Positions 33,988 through 43,530 of a stretch of DNA of 64,000 bases are shown piece after piece (position 1 is the first letter of the stretch; each line of letters starts with the position of its first letter). The translations under genes were made by a program, and so were the position numbers. Source of the DNA: Bog-532 sp963742875 (GTDB lineage Bacteria > Actinomycetota > Actinomycetes > Streptosporangiales > Streptosporangiaceae). The DNA lies in assembly GCA_963742875.1 (NCBI GenBank), contig CAVUNO010000004.1, positions 24,776 through 88,775 on the forward strand, given 5' to 3'. A model generated the notes under the pieces. The model was not told where the DNA came from and made no database searches. It saw only the letters and a program-made list of their open reading frames with translations.

Positions 33988-35510
33988 GAGACCTTCCTCG
34001 CTCTCGGCAGCTTGGGATATCCCCGCCGGGAGCATAACGCCCGCGACGGCTCGCTGGTGCCAGCGGGATCGGCTCCCGAACGGGCCCCGCCGGGAGCACT
34101 AGCCTCACTGGCCCCGGCCAGCGGGCGGGTCCTCCGCGCGCCGACGGCGACGCGGACCGTAGCCGCGAGGATGACCACGAACAGGGCCAGGCCGCCGAGG
34201 ATGAACGCGTTGCCGGTGACGAGCTGAAGGCCGTGCCAGTGGTACTCGACGAACCAGGGCTGGTCCCCGTACTGGTAGTACGTGGCCGGGTCGGTGTTCG
34301 GCGGCTGCCAGAGGATGCCGAGCGAGAATGCGCCCAGGTCCGTGGGCTCACCCCACAGGCTGCCCGGCCATGCGCCGTACACGGCCAGGATGGCGCCGGC
34401 CAGGGCCCACCAGGCCCACCCGCGGACCCGGGAGGAGCGCCAGGACCGGACCGCGTAGTACCCGGCTACCGCCACGGCGGGCGCGGTCCAGACCCAGTGG
34501 TGGTCCCAGCTGATCGGCGAGAGCAGCAGGCCGGTGAGCGCCGCGGCGAGCAGACCCGCCACCTGATGCCCGGCTCGGTCCAGGATCGCCGCACAGGCGA
34601 TGCCGGTGATCCCGATCAGCACGGCGGCGAGGATCCAGCTGGTCTGAGCGCCGGAAATGCTGCCCGCGAGCCGCGTGACCAGGCCGCGCAGCGACTGGTT
34701 GCCCTCCCAGCCGGTGAAACCGGTCCGGCCGCCCTGCAAGAAGAGGCCGCCGAACCACCACTTGGACGAGTCGGGTCCCTGGATCACGAACCCGAGCAGA
34801 ACGGTGCACACGAAGGCGGCGGAGGCCATGGCGGCCTGCCGGAACTTCCGCGCGAACAGCAGGTACGGGATGAAGACGAGCGGCACCAGCTTGATGCCGG
34901 CCGCGATGCCGACCCCGGCCCCCTTCCACCAGCGCGAGGCCCTGGTGTCCGGCTGGCACAGATCCCAGAGGATAAGCGCCATCAGCACCAGGTTGACCTG
35001 GCCGAGGTACAGGGTCCGGACCACCGGCTCGGTCCAGAACACCGCGGCGGAGGCCAGCAGCGTCGCACCCAGGCGGACCCAGGGCCGGCTGCGGTAGCCG
35101 AGGCCGCCGAAGGTGAACCACAGCGCCGCGACCAGGGCGACGATGTTGACGCCCATCGAGAGCCTGGGCAGGACCGACCAGGGGATGAACGACACGACGG
35201 CGAAGACGATCGCCGCGAACGGCGTGTAGGTGAACTTCAGCCCGAGGCTGCCGTAGCCGCCCCAGTCGTACAGGGGCGCGTGCACCCGCGGGTCGAACAC
35301 GGGCCGGACGTGCCGCACGATGAGGCCACCGGACCGGTAGACAGCCAGGTCAACAGGATCCACCGTCCATTGGGCGGGGTGAATCGCGGCGTACACGGCG
35401 TACAGGGCGATGGCCACACCGAACGCGGCCGCCCCGGTGCCGAGCAGCCGGCCGCCCGGCACCTGGCGCGTGGGCCCGGCCGCCCCCCGGCGGACGAGGA
35501 CCGACTTCAC
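33873..35510 (-). CDS. GT87-type polyprenol-phosphate mannosyltransferase-like protein
   Basis: A polytopic GT-C protein related to PimE and other GT87 enzymes. About ten membrane helices are present. The long loop carries VDPVDLAVYRSGGLIVRHV and LKFTYTPFAAIVFAVV (the Y/N-PP-like region), and LYLGQVNLVLMALILWDLCQ is the family block GQ.N. SWDHHWVWTAP is a second conserved loop. GTG 35510 is the best start, with a weak ribosome site. The frame runs to 33873, about 90 residues past the last helix and over the start of the methionine-synthase remnant. The original stop has probably been lost with the deletion next door. Acts on the outer face of the membrane. Confidence 0.72.
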   Translation of the reverse strand: MKSVLVRRGAAGPTRQVPGGRLLGTGAAAFGVAIALYAVYAAIHPAQWTVDPVDLAVYRSGGLIVRHVRPVFDPRVHAPLYDWGGYGSLGLKFTYTPFAAIVFAVVSFIPWSVLPRLSMGVNIVALVAALWFTFGGLGYRSRPWVRLGATLLASAAVFWTEPVVRTLYLGQVNLVLMALILWDLCQPDTRASRWWKGAGVGIAAGIKLVPLVFIPYLLFARKFRQAAMASAAFVCTVLLGFVIQGPDSSKWWFGGLFLQGGRTGFTGWEGNQSLRGLVTRLAGSISGAQTSWILAAVLIGITGIACAAILDRAGHQVAGLLAAALTGLLLSPISWDHHWVWTAPAVAVAGYYAVRSWRSSRVRGWAWWALAGAILAVYGAWPGSLWGEPTDLGAFSLGILWQPPNTDPATYYQYGDQPWFVEYHWHGLQLVTGNAFILGGLALFVVILAATVRVAVGARRTRPLAGASEASAPGGARSGADPAGTSEPSRALCSRRGYPKLPRARKVSCAAPHRRSVPIMSGACCGPSARSGRVNSSWPGRCSAS

Positions 35511-35536
35511 CCGCCAACCATATCGGCACCCGCCGT

Positions 35537-35590
35537 CACATGCGTACGACCGGGCGACGTCATGCGTGCGACCGGGCAACGACATGCCAT
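35537..35590. repeat. 24-bp direct repeat in the GT87/CcdA intergenic region
   Basis: CATGCGTACGACCGGGCGAC (35538) and CATGCGTGCGACCGGGCAAC (35562) are near copies 24 bases apart, followed by a third start ACATGC at 35582. It lies between divergent genes just before the ccdA-like ATG, so it may be a regulatory repeat. The function is unknown. Confidence 0.55.
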
Positions 35591-35595
35591 AGTAA

Positions 35596-36570
35596 ATGGG
35601 GAACGACTTGGCGAGGAGGCGACCAGCCATCAGCGGGATCCAGCAGGTGGTCTTGTCCGGGCCGCTCATTCTGGCTGCCCCCATCGCCGCCGCGGCCGGC
35701 GCGATCACCTTCGTGTCGCCGTGCTGCCTGCCGCTGGTGCCCGGTTACCTGGCCTACGCGACCGGCATGTCCGGCACCGACGCGCAGGCCGCGAAGACCG
35801 CCCCCCAGGCCGGAGACCGCCGTCCCAGCGCGCCCAGCCAGGCGCAGGCCGGGACCGCGGCCGCCGCCGCGGCCGACGAGCGGGAAACTGGCGACGGCGG
35901 CACCCGGCTAGCCGTGGACGACCGGCCAGCTGACCCGCCCGGCGCGAGCCCGCCGCCCGCCGCCTCCCGGCCTCCCGGGCGCGGCCGCACGATCGCCGGG
36001 ACCATGCTCTTCGTGCTTGGCTTTTCCGCGCTGTTCGCGGTCTACGGCGCCGCCTCGGGCGGTCTCGGCGGTACGCTGCTCGCCCACCACCAGGCTGCCG
36101 TAACAGCGGTGCTGGGCTCCCTCACGATCGTGCTCGGCCTGCTGTTCGCGGGCGTCTTCGACCGGTTTTCCTTCGCGGGCCGGGTGGTCCGCCCGTCGGT
36201 GCGGCCGCGGGCCGGCCTGGCCGGGGCGCCCCTGCTCGGGGTGATGTTCGGGCTGGGGTGGACGCCGTGCATCGGGCCCACGCTCGCCACCGTGCTCGCA
36301 CTGTCGACGACCACGGGGACCGCGGGGCGCGGCGCGTTCCTGGCCTTTGTCTACGGCCTCGGCCTGGGCGTGCCGTTCCTGATCGTTTCGGTCGCCTTCC
36401 AGCGCAGCATGCGCGTTTTCGGCTACGCCCGCCGGCACGCCCGCCTGGTGACCCGGATCGGCGGGGCGCTGCTCGTCGCCGTGGGCGTGCTCGAGGTCAC
36501 GGGGGCGTGGGCCTCGGCGATGCTCTGGCTGAAGATTCACTGGGTCGGCAGCTACCAGGCTCCGCTGTAG
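35596..36570 (+). CDS. ccdA: CcdA/DsbD-family transmembrane thiol:disulfide carrier
   Basis: A 324-residue membrane protein of the CcdA family that carries reducing power from thioredoxin to extracytoplasmic thiols, for example for cytochrome c maturation. Six hydrophobic segments are seen. The redox cysteines are in AITFVSPCCLPLVPGYLAYA and VMFGLGWTPCIGPTLATVLA. A Pro/Ala-rich insertion of about 75 residues lies between helices 1 and 2 (residues 62-132), longer than usual. The start at 35596 is the first ATG. A GAGGAGG site 15 bases later has no start behind it. No resB/ccs genes follow within the window. Confidence 0.85.
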   Translation: MGNDLARRRPAISGIQQVVLSGPLILAAPIAAAAGAITFVSPCCLPLVPGYLAYATGMSGTDAQAAKTAPQAGDRRPSAPSQAQAGTAAAAAADERETGDGGTRLAVDDRPADPPGASPPPAASRPPGRGRTIAGTMLFVLGFSALFAVYGAASGGLGGTLLAHHQAAVTAVLGSLTIVLGLLFAGVFDRFSFAGRVVRPSVRPRAGLAGAPLLGVMFGLGWTPCIGPTLATVLALSTTTGTAGRGAFLAFVYGLGLGVPFLIVSVAFQRSMRVFGYARRHARLVTRIGGALLVAVGVLEVTGAWASAMLWLKIHWVGSYQAPL

Positions 36571-36595
36571 CCCCGGCGGGGAACCGGCGGAACGG

Positions 36596-37406
36596 TCAGA
36601 TCCGGGCGCGCGCCTTGGCGGCCGCCCGGCCGGTCCGGCCACCCCGGCCGGCGGGCTGCTTGGCCGCCTTGTCCTCGGCCGCCCGGGCCGCGGCCCGCGC
36701 CAAGACGGCCGCCTGCGCCGCCTCGATCAACGCCTCGAACAGCCGCAGGTCGTCGCCTTCCTCGGGATGCCACTGGACGCCGACGGCGAAGGGGTGCCCC
36801 TGCAGTTCGACCGCCTCGATGACCTGGTCGTCTGCCCAGGCCACCGTGCCCAGGCCCTCGCCGGCCTGCCAAACGGCCTGGTGATGCAGCGCCGGCACCC
36901 GGGCCTGGGAACCGAGCCGCCGGCCCACCGTGCTGTCCGCGTCGAGGTGAACGTCGTGCGGGGCCATTTTATGCGGAATCCGGCGCGTGCCCGTGGTGGC
37001 CCACCGCGTCCGGGAGATGCTGGATCAGCGTGCCGCCCCGGGCCACGTTGAGGACATGCATACCGCGGCAGATCGCCAGGAACGGCAGCTGTGCGTCGGT
37101 GGCCGCGCGCACGAGCGACACCTCGAACCGGTCCCGCCGGCGGTTGGGCGGGTCCGTCTTCTCGTGCGGGACCGCGTCGTACAGCGCGGGGTTGACGTCG
37201 GTGCCGCAGGTGAACACGATGCCGTCGAGGCTTTGCGTCAGCCGGGCCACGCTGTCGGCCGGGACCGGGGGGAGGATGACCGGCGTTCCGCCGACGCGTT
37301 CCACGGCGCGGGTGTAGCTAAGCGGAGAGAGGACGGCCTCGCGAACCCAATCGCCCCAGTGCGCGGCCTCGAACTGACCGGTGATCCCAATGAGCGAGCG
37401 GGCCAT
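36596..37406 (-). pseudogene. Gamma-glutamyl-gamma-aminobutyrate hydrolase-like (peptidase C26), frameshifted
   Basis: A class I glutamine amidotransferase of the PuuD type (putrescine/GABA metabolism). It starts at ATG 37406 after AGGAGGG with SLIGITGQFEAAHWGDWVRE. It has TPVILPPVPADSV, VFTCGTDVNPALY, the nucleophile region LPFLAICRGMHVLNVARGGT and HLPDAVGHHGHAPDSA, then a stop. The other frame continues at once with MAPHDVHLDADSTVGRRLGS and the catalytic HPEE block VGVQWHPEEGDDLRLFEAL to 36596. The break is at GCATAAAATG (about 36971). One extra T would explain it. With the frame restored the enzyme is full length except for an Ala-rich tail. Confidence 0.82.
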
Positions 37407-38006
37407 GCACCCTCCTGCGGCGTAGGTCATGAATTCCGACAGGTCGCGATAATCGTTCCCCGGTGACCATGATGGTCCATCACCGCCTCCCCAGGTCAAC
37501 GCGTTGCCAAAGTTCATCAGAAAGCTGTCAGAAGGCACACGTGAGGGCGCCGCCCTGGCGGGCCGCAGCAGCATCGTCTCAGGCACGGACTGGTACGGGC
37601 GGGCATAAACCGGACAGACGCGTATAGCACGCTGAGCCTGCGACAGAAGGAATGGCCTACATGCATTTATGCTGGAAACGGCCTAACCCGGCCTTATCAC
37701 CGCCAATCGCCGTCATCCCGCCTGGTTATCGTATCGGCCGTTGATCTGGCTATAAAATGCGCACATAAAAATTCGGCCTGCCGCTATCCGCTGCAGAAGA
37801 GACGCCGCGAGTGGGACACTAGAGAAGTCAAGGACGCGGGCAAGGACGCGGGCACGAGCAGGGCCTCCGATGGCCGCCGTCCGCCATGGCGGCATCGAGT
37901 CCGGCCGGCTGAGGGGAACACGGAGATCGCCACGGGAAACTGGAAGGGGAAGCAGGTCGGCGCAGATCCGCTTCCGCGCAGGTCCGGAACGGGCTCGCCG
38001 GACGCC
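37407..38006. other. Gene-free stretch before the flavohemoprotein
   Basis: About 600 bases between divergent genes. It is less GC-rich in 37590-37800 (for example TAAAATGCGCACATAAAAATT at 37750-37770), which suits promoters. It also holds two GACGCGGGC minisatellite units at 37828-37856. The minus-strand open frames here are antisense to the flavohemoprotein leader. No RNA gene is recognised. Confidence 0.4.
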
Positions 38007-39128
38007 GTGGCTGATCTCGGTTCCGATCCGCTGGCTGAACTCTTCGCCGCGATTGATCCGGTATCCGACGCGGCTATGACCTATTTCTACAGTCATCTCT
38101 TCGCCAGCGAGCCGTCCACACGGGCGATGTTCCCGCCCGCCATGGACACCCAGCGAACACGGTTTTACCAGGCTCTGCGCCGCGTCGTATCGGTCAGCGA
38201 TAATGACGGCCAGCTGGCCGCCTACCTCGAAGGCCTGGGGCGGGCGCACCGCAAATTCGGCGTCCAGAAGGAGCATTTCGACCCGGTCGGCCAGGCGCTC
38301 GCGGCCACCTGGCAGCGGTACGCGCCTGAGGCCTGGACGGACGCCGCGGCCGCCGCCTGGGAGGACCTGTTCAGCCGGGCCGCCCAGCTTATGATCAGCG
38401 CGGCCGAACAGGACGCCGAACAGGCGCCCCCGTGGTGGCTCGCGGAAATCGTCGCCCACGAGGCCCGTTCCGCCGACCTCGCCGTCCTGACGCTCCAGCC
38501 GAGCCAGCCGCTACCGTACCTGCCCGGGCAGCACGTGAGCATCCAGACGCCGCGGTGGCCACGCCTGTGGCGCCACTACTCCATCGCCAACGCGCCCCGT
38601 AAGGACGGCACGCTGACCATTCACGTCCGCGCCGTCCCCGGCGGCCTGGTGAGCGCCACCCTGGTCCATCACGTGACCGTCGGCGACACCCTCCTGCTGG
38701 GGGCGGCCGCCGGGTCCATGACCGCGGACCTGACGTCCCAGCGCGACATCCTGTGCCTCGCCGGGGGCACTGGCCTGGCCCCGGTCAAGGCCATCATCGA
38801 GGCCGTCACCCGCGCGCCGGGCACGAGCCGGCGGCGGGAAGTTGTGCTCTACCACGGCGCGCGCCGCGCGTCCGGCCTGTACGACCGGCCCGATCTGCAG
38901 CGCCTGGCCGCGTCCTTCCCGTGGCCGAGGGTCATCCCGGTCGTGTCCGAGGAGACCGCGCTGGACGCGATCTACGGGACGATCCCCCGGGTGGCGGCGG
39001 TGGCCACCTGGAAGAACCGCGACATCTACGTCAGCGGTCCGGACGAAATGATCGCGCAGACCGTGCGCGAACTGAAGGTCAGGGGCGCGCCCGAGGAACT
39101 CATCCGGTATGACTGCCCGCTGTTCTAG
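38007..39128 (+). CDS. Globin-coupled ferredoxin reductase (flavohemoprotein-like)
   Basis: A 373-residue protein. Residues 1-135 are a globin (DPVSDAAMTYFYSHLFASEP, GLGRAHRKFGVQKEHFDPVG). The H in AHRKFG is the proximal haem ligand. Residues 145-240 are the FAD domain (PYLPGQHVSIQTPRWPRLWR, HYSIANAP). The rest is the NAD(P) domain (ILCLAGGTGLAPVKAIIEAV, DIYVSGPDEMIAQTVRELK). This architecture converts nitric oxide to nitrate or reduces haem iron. It is shorter than Hmp but matches actinobacterial FHb types. The start is GTG 38007, with upstream in-frame sequence not conserved. Single gene, intact. Confidence 0.87.
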   Translation: MADLGSDPLAELFAAIDPVSDAAMTYFYSHLFASEPSTRAMFPPAMDTQRTRFYQALRRVVSVSDNDGQLAAYLEGLGRAHRKFGVQKEHFDPVGQALAATWQRYAPEAWTDAAAAAWEDLFSRAAQLMISAAEQDAEQAPPWWLAEIVAHEARSADLAVLTLQPSQPLPYLPGQHVSIQTPRWPRLWRHYSIANAPRKDGTLTIHVRAVPGGLVSATLVHHVTVGDTLLLGAAAGSMTADLTSQRDILCLAGGTGLAPVKAIIEAVTRAPGTSRRREVVLYHGARRASGLYDRPDLQRLAASFPWPRVIPVVSEETALDAIYGTIPRVAAVATWKNRDIYVSGPDEMIAQTVRELKVRGAPEELIRYDCPLF

Positions 39129-39260
39129 CCCGTAGTTCCCCCCGGGTTGAACCGGCATAGGTGCTGACCAGACGAAACAGCTGCGGCGCATGACTACGTA
39201 GACATGTAATCGCCAAGATCGAGGGCGTTACTACCTGGTCAAACAAGTCGGCCCATCAGG

Positions 39261-40112
39261 TTAAGGGGAACTTCGGTCTAGCTGAGCTGACGACCCTGAA
39301 GGTATCCGTGGCGATTTTCCGCGGATAGGGTGACGAGACAAACCGGAAAATGTATCGCTGCTGGTGGTGGGCATACCGGCTGGGGTCGTGCCGGGGGCGG
39401 CGGTGGCGGTGGCGGCGGGGTCATCGCCGGCGGCGCGGGTGAGTAGCTCGGTGATGATGCCGGGTGTGGTGTCGGTGATGGTGGCGAAGAACGTGGCCTG
39501 TTTGAGCGGCGCGTTCCATAGCACCTGGATGTCTAACGCGGCGAGCAATTCGGCGTGGATGCGGGCCGGTAGCTCGTCCAGGCGGGTGGATAGTTCGGGG
39601 AGTTCGCCGATGAGGCCGGTGTCGTTGTCGCGGCCGACCTCGCTGGCCAGGGTTTTGAGCTCGGCGTCGATGCGTTCGCGTTCGTGGTGCAGGTCGGCGA
39701 AGTGGGCGTGGATCCGGGCGCGCATCGCGGTCGAGGCGGTGTCGGCCGGGTCGGCCGGCAGGGTGCCCAGGTCGTGGATGAGGCTGTCTTGCGCGGTGCC
39801 GATCTGCTTGAGCCGCCTCTTGAGGGAGGCGGCCTGCGCGTCCGTCTTGGCTTTTTTGGCGGCGGTGTCGGCGGGGATGAGCTGGGCGAGCCGTGCGCCC
39901 CGCCCGGGGGTGAGGGCGCAGGTTTCCAGTCCGGCCTAGATGGCGGACAGCAGGCGGGCTTTGGGGGCAGCAACGGTGCGGGGGTGGTCGGGTGCGGCGG
40001 CGGCGTGCCGGGGGTTGGCCGGGTCGTGCGGGCATAGGTAGTAGGCGTATTCGCCGGCGGGGCCGCGTCCGGGGTTGGTGCGGGTGATCCCGCACATGCA
40101 CAGTTTGCAGTG
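39261..40112 (-). pseudogene. Serine recombinase C-terminal part, nonsense-mutated and truncated
   Basis: The minus strand contains the zinc ribbon of a large serine recombinase (CKLCMCGITRTNPG and YYLCPHDPANPRH), then the coiled-coil region SLKRRLKQIGTAQDSLIHDL and HFADLHHERERIDAELKTLA, and the tail LLAALDIQVLWNAPLKQATF. A TAG at about 39936-39938 interrupts the frame after LLSAI. The catalytic and recombinase domains are missing because an IS3 element abuts at about 40115. It is related to, but not the same as, the fragment at 1669-2290. Confidence 0.8.
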
Positions 40113-40140
40113 GAGTGTTCCCGCTTTTATGGACACCGAA

Positions 40141-40515
40141 TTAGGCTGCCAACTGACTGAGTTGCCTATACCCTAGTTCGTATTCCCCGGGTGTCAAGTA
40201 CCCGAGCGTCGAATGCCTCCGGGCCAGATTATAATAGTTGCCGATCCAGTCGGACGTCTCCTTTTCCAGGTTCGCCAGCGTCGGCCACGGGCGGGTGTGA
40301 ATCAGCTCTTTCTTGTACGTCGCGAAGAACGATTCCGATACAGCATTATCATAGCAGATTCCCGTCCGCCCCAGGGACCGCCTTATATTGTTCTCCGTGC
40401 AGTAAGCATCGAACACCGAGGACGTATACTGGCAGCCGCGGTCAGAATGAAATATCACACCTGCTGGCGGCTTCCGGGCGGCGATAGCCATGTCGAGCGC
40501 GGCGGTGACCAGGCT
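40141..40515 (-). pseudogene. IS3-family transposase, C-terminal fragment
   Basis: About 125 residues of the integrase core: GVIFHSDRGCQYTSSVFDAY, IRRSLGRTGICYDNAVSESF, FFATYKKELIHTRPWPTLAN and NLARRHSTLGYLTPGEYELG. These carry the second aspartate and the glutamate of the DDE triad. The N-terminal half is cut off by the ISKra4 element at 40520. The left IS end is near 40115-40130 (TTTTATGGACACCG). Confidence 0.85.
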
Positions 40516-40519
40516 GGCC

Positions 40520-42343
40520 GGGTGCATCTTTCTGACATGTGCGACATTAGGCCGATACCTAATTAACCTCCTGAAATTTGGCGTGTCTGAGTTTTGCGGA
40601 CATATCGGGCGTTGCTGATGGTGGTCTGCGCTGGTCACCGTGGCGGGGACGAGCTGCCAGGGCGAGGTCCGGGATGGCCGTCCGTTGCCGGGTCCGCCGG
40701 TTTCCGGGGCGTTTCCGGGACCATGGGCGGAAATCATTCCCGGCAGGCCCAGGAGGCGGCGGTGACGGTGAGGTTCTCGGTGACGGTGAGGCAGGTCCGG
40801 GAGGACGGGAGCGAGGCCCCGCTGGACGGGGAGCTGGCGGCGGCGCTCGCCGCCCCGGCGGAGCAGTTCGCCGGGCTGGCGGCCTGGGCCGCGGAGGAAT
40901 CGCGGTACCTCGATCACGGGGAGCGGGAGAAGGCGATCGGCCGGGAGGGTCGCGAGCTGCAGCGGCGCCTGCTGCAGGCCACGTTCGACATCGACAGCGC
41001 CCGCGAGGAGCGGGCTGAGGGGGTCACGAGCGCCGCCGGGATCGGTCACGGCACCGTCGAGGCCGGGCACGGCCGGGGCGTGACCAGCGTGTTCGGGCCG
41101 GTTCGCGTCAGTCGGCTGGCCTACCGCAACCGCCGCGAGCCGAACCTGTACCCCGCCGACGCCCGGCAGGTCCTGCCCGATGACCCCTACTCCCTGGGCA
41201 TGCGGGCCCCGGCGGCCTTCCACCTGGCCGCGGGCGGGTTCGGGCAGGCCCAGGAGGTCATCGAGGCCCGCACCGGCGTCACCGTCGGCCGCGCCCAGCT
41301 CACCGGGCTCGCGGAAGACCTCGCGGCCTGGACGGGCGGCTTCTGCGAGGAACGCTCCCGCGACGCGGAAGAAGAAGAGCAGCCGGACAGCGACGTGATC
41401 ATGATGCAGGCCGACGGCAAGGGCATCGCCATGCGCCCGGAGCACCGCAAGAGCGCCGGGAAGGAGGACGGCACGCGCCCCGGGATCAAGAAGATGGCCG
41501 AGATCTCGCCGTCGCCGACTTCACCCCCGCCGCCCGGGAACCGGAGGACGTCGCCGCCCCCCAGGCCCGCCGCCAGGCGCACCCCGGCCCGAAAGCCCGC
41601 GACAAGTGGGTATCGGCCTCGGTCACCGAGTCCATCGAGGACATGATCGCATCCGCGTCCGACGAGGCCGACCGCCGCGACCCCCAGCGCACCCGGCAGC
41701 GGGTCTTCCTCGCCGACGGTAACAGGCAGCAGATCACCGCCATCGAGGCCCAGGCCGCCGGGCGCGGCCTGAAGGTCCCGGTCCTGATCGATTACATCCA
41801 CGTCAGCGGCTATATAGGCAAAGCCGCCGCCGGCCTCCACCCCGGCGACCCCGTCACCGCGGGCCAGTGGGCCGACGGGCAGCTGCTCCGCGTCCTGCAC
41901 GGCCGCGCGAAAGCCGTCGCCGCCACCCTCGCCTCCGTCGCCGCGAAAACCCGCGCCAACCCCCGCAAGCGCCTTGACCTCACCGACATGGACAAGGCCG
42001 TCACCTACCTCACGAACAACCACCGGCACATGCACTACGACAAGGCACCCGAGAAAGGCTGGCCGATCGCCACCGGCATGATCGAGGGCGCCTGCAGATT
42101 CGTCATCGAAGACAGATTCGGGATCACAGGCGCCAGATGGTCCCCCGACGGAGCCGAGACCATTCTCAAGCTCCGCGCCGTCGTCGTCAACGGCGACCTC
42201 GACGCATACATGAACTACTACAAGGAACGCTACCGCAGCGAACACCACCTCAGCCGCTACGACCCGGCCACCATCGAAGACCTCAACCTCGCCGCATGAC
42301 CGGAACACCCCGAAATGAGGCACCTTTCAGCAAGACGCACCCC
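40520..42343 (+). mobile_element. ISKra4-family insertion sequence, copy 1
   Basis: About 1824 bp and more than 99% identical to copy 2 (56608-58432). Terminal inverted repeats: the left end GGTGCATCTTTCTGACATG pairs with the complement of the right end, GGTGCGTCTTGCTGAAAGG. There is no target duplication (left GGCTGGCC, right GATATAAC), and the IS3 it entered is missing on the right. A deletion or recombination therefore happened after insertion. Confidence 0.85.
40762..42299 (+). pseudogene. ISKra4 transposase, one-base frameshift
   Basis: Same protein as in copy 2 but with one G missing between 41505 and 41506 (GAGATCTCGCC instead of GAGATCGTCGCC). The reading frame breaks after KKMAEI, so the first half (about 248 residues) and the second half (DMIASASDEADRRDPQRTRQ onward, 41643-42299) are in different frames. 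A few substitutions also differ (A to P in RAPAAFHLA, C to F in TGGFCEER). This copy should be inactive but could be moved by copy 2. Confidence 0.9.
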
Positions 42344-42492
42344 GATATAACACTGCGCCTCGTGGCGCAGCAGCGCGGAAGTACAGCGACCGGCCTGCAT
42401 CCGGGCGCATCGCGGCATACTTCCACGGACGGTCAAACGCGCACTGACTTGGGCAGACGCTTGGCTGCGCTTGAACTTGCCAGTATCTGGGG

Positions 42493-42532
42493 GTCAATGG
42501 GTCGCGGCTTCAAATCCCGCCGTTCTGACTGT
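42493..42532 (+). other. tRNA 3'-end-like fragment, possible attachment-site remnant
   Basis: GGGTCGCGGCTTCAAATCCC, followed by GCCGTTCTGAC, looks like a T-arm with its TTCAAAT loop followed by an acceptor strand. No D-arm or anticodon arm precedes it. The stem has a C-C mismatch (GCGGC against CCCGC), so it is not a working tRNA. Integrative elements often carry such tRNA ends at att sites, and recombinase remains are nearby. Confidence 0.4.
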
Positions 42533-42942
42533 TTTTCGAACGCTTCTTCGCTATGTACAGCAGCAGTACAGCAGTACCCGAGGAAGACTCTTAAGGTCTG
42601 CATGCGGCCTCTGAGTGGCCGCCATGCGGTCGGCGGATTCAAGATCACGATATTGGGCCCGGGGTGGATTTGCGTCCCTGGTGTGACGCGTCGTTCGCCA
42701 TGAGCGCCGGACGTCACTGACGGCGAGCCCCGGTTGCTGGCATGCCTATCCAGTGGGCGTCTCCGCCGTGCTCACCCTGGCACCAGGATCCTCACCTTGG
42801 CGGCTCCAGTCGGCGCATGGCGGTACCCCGGCTTACGTCACGGACGGTGACGGCAGGGCCGGGATGCGGCGCACGAGATCCGCCTTACCTGCATCCGCCG
42901 TTGACCGCAAGCGCGTTCTGCGACGTTCCCTCGCGAGTGCAG

Positions 42943-43050
42943 GAATTTGACAAGGGGCGAGGACCCGTAGGCTTTCCGCCGATCGGGCAGGCTTGTGACC
43001 TGCCCGTATAGCCCGATCAGGGTCCTCGCGAGGGTTCCCTTGTCAAATTC
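42943..43050. repeat. 108-bp imperfect palindrome (possible MITE or IS end pair)
   Basis: The left arm GAATTTGACAAGGGG plus CGAGGACCC (42943-42966) is mirrored by GGGTCCTCGCGAGGG plus TTCCCTTGTCAAATTC (43020-43050), with 7-8 extra bases in the right arm. The centre contains GATCGGG/CCCGATC and the hairpin CGGGCAGG/CCTGCCCG. The outer ends look like inverted repeats of a tiny transposon. A strong RNA hairpin is also possible. Confidence 0.6.
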
Positions 43051-43530
43051 CGGGGCGGCCGGTCAGCTCGATGCCGATGCTCACCAGTCGTGGTTGCCCC
43101 TGGTCTGGGGCGTGGCTGAGTCTGCTCCCTGTGCCCGATAGCTGCCGGGAGCGGATCATGCCAGGCGGCGGGGCAGCGAGCCGCTGGTGTAGATGTGGTT
43201 CAGCGGTTCAGGCTGGTTGGCCTTTCTGCGCGGGGTGACGAGCCGTGGCGGCCGGGGGCGGGGCCAGGGAGCAGCCAGCCTTACCTAGGTCCGCGGGGCG
43301 CAGGCGCTGCCCCGGCGACATGATGATTGATTGGGTGTCCCCGGCCTGCGGGGATGCGGCCGCTCAGTCTAATCAGGCCATCCGCCTGGCCCGTTGAGGG
43401 CGGGCCGGCGGCGGCTGACAGCGGATCGGCGGGAGCTGGCCGCGGTGGTCCCCCATCGGGTGAGTACGGCTGCGGCGGGCCCGGCCCGGGCCGGCGGTCA
43501 CGGGCTGGTCACCATGGCATGGGGGCGGGT

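Larger units (their letters stand above)
42344..43530. other. Gene-poor stretch between ISKra4 and IS110
   Basis: No protein family recognised over about 1.2 kb. It holds a tRNA-3'-end-like segment at 42485-42530, a 108-bp imperfect palindrome at 42943-43050 and otherwise mosaic GC-rich sequence. It is probably inter-IS debris, perhaps including the non-coding 3' end of the IS110 element. Confidence 0.4.

Noticed and set aside
34233..35933. 566-codon plus-strand frame over the GT87 gene
   Set aside because: Polar, low-complexity translation opposite a clear membrane protein.
1669..40112. The two serine recombinase fragments as ends of one intact integrated island
   Set aside because: They are in opposite orientation, represent different paralogues, and enclose conserved core genes (whiA, uvrC, gcvP), so the interval is chromosome rather than cargo.
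42493..42532. Functional tRNA gene
   Set aside because: No D or anticodon arm upstream and a mismatch in the T stem.
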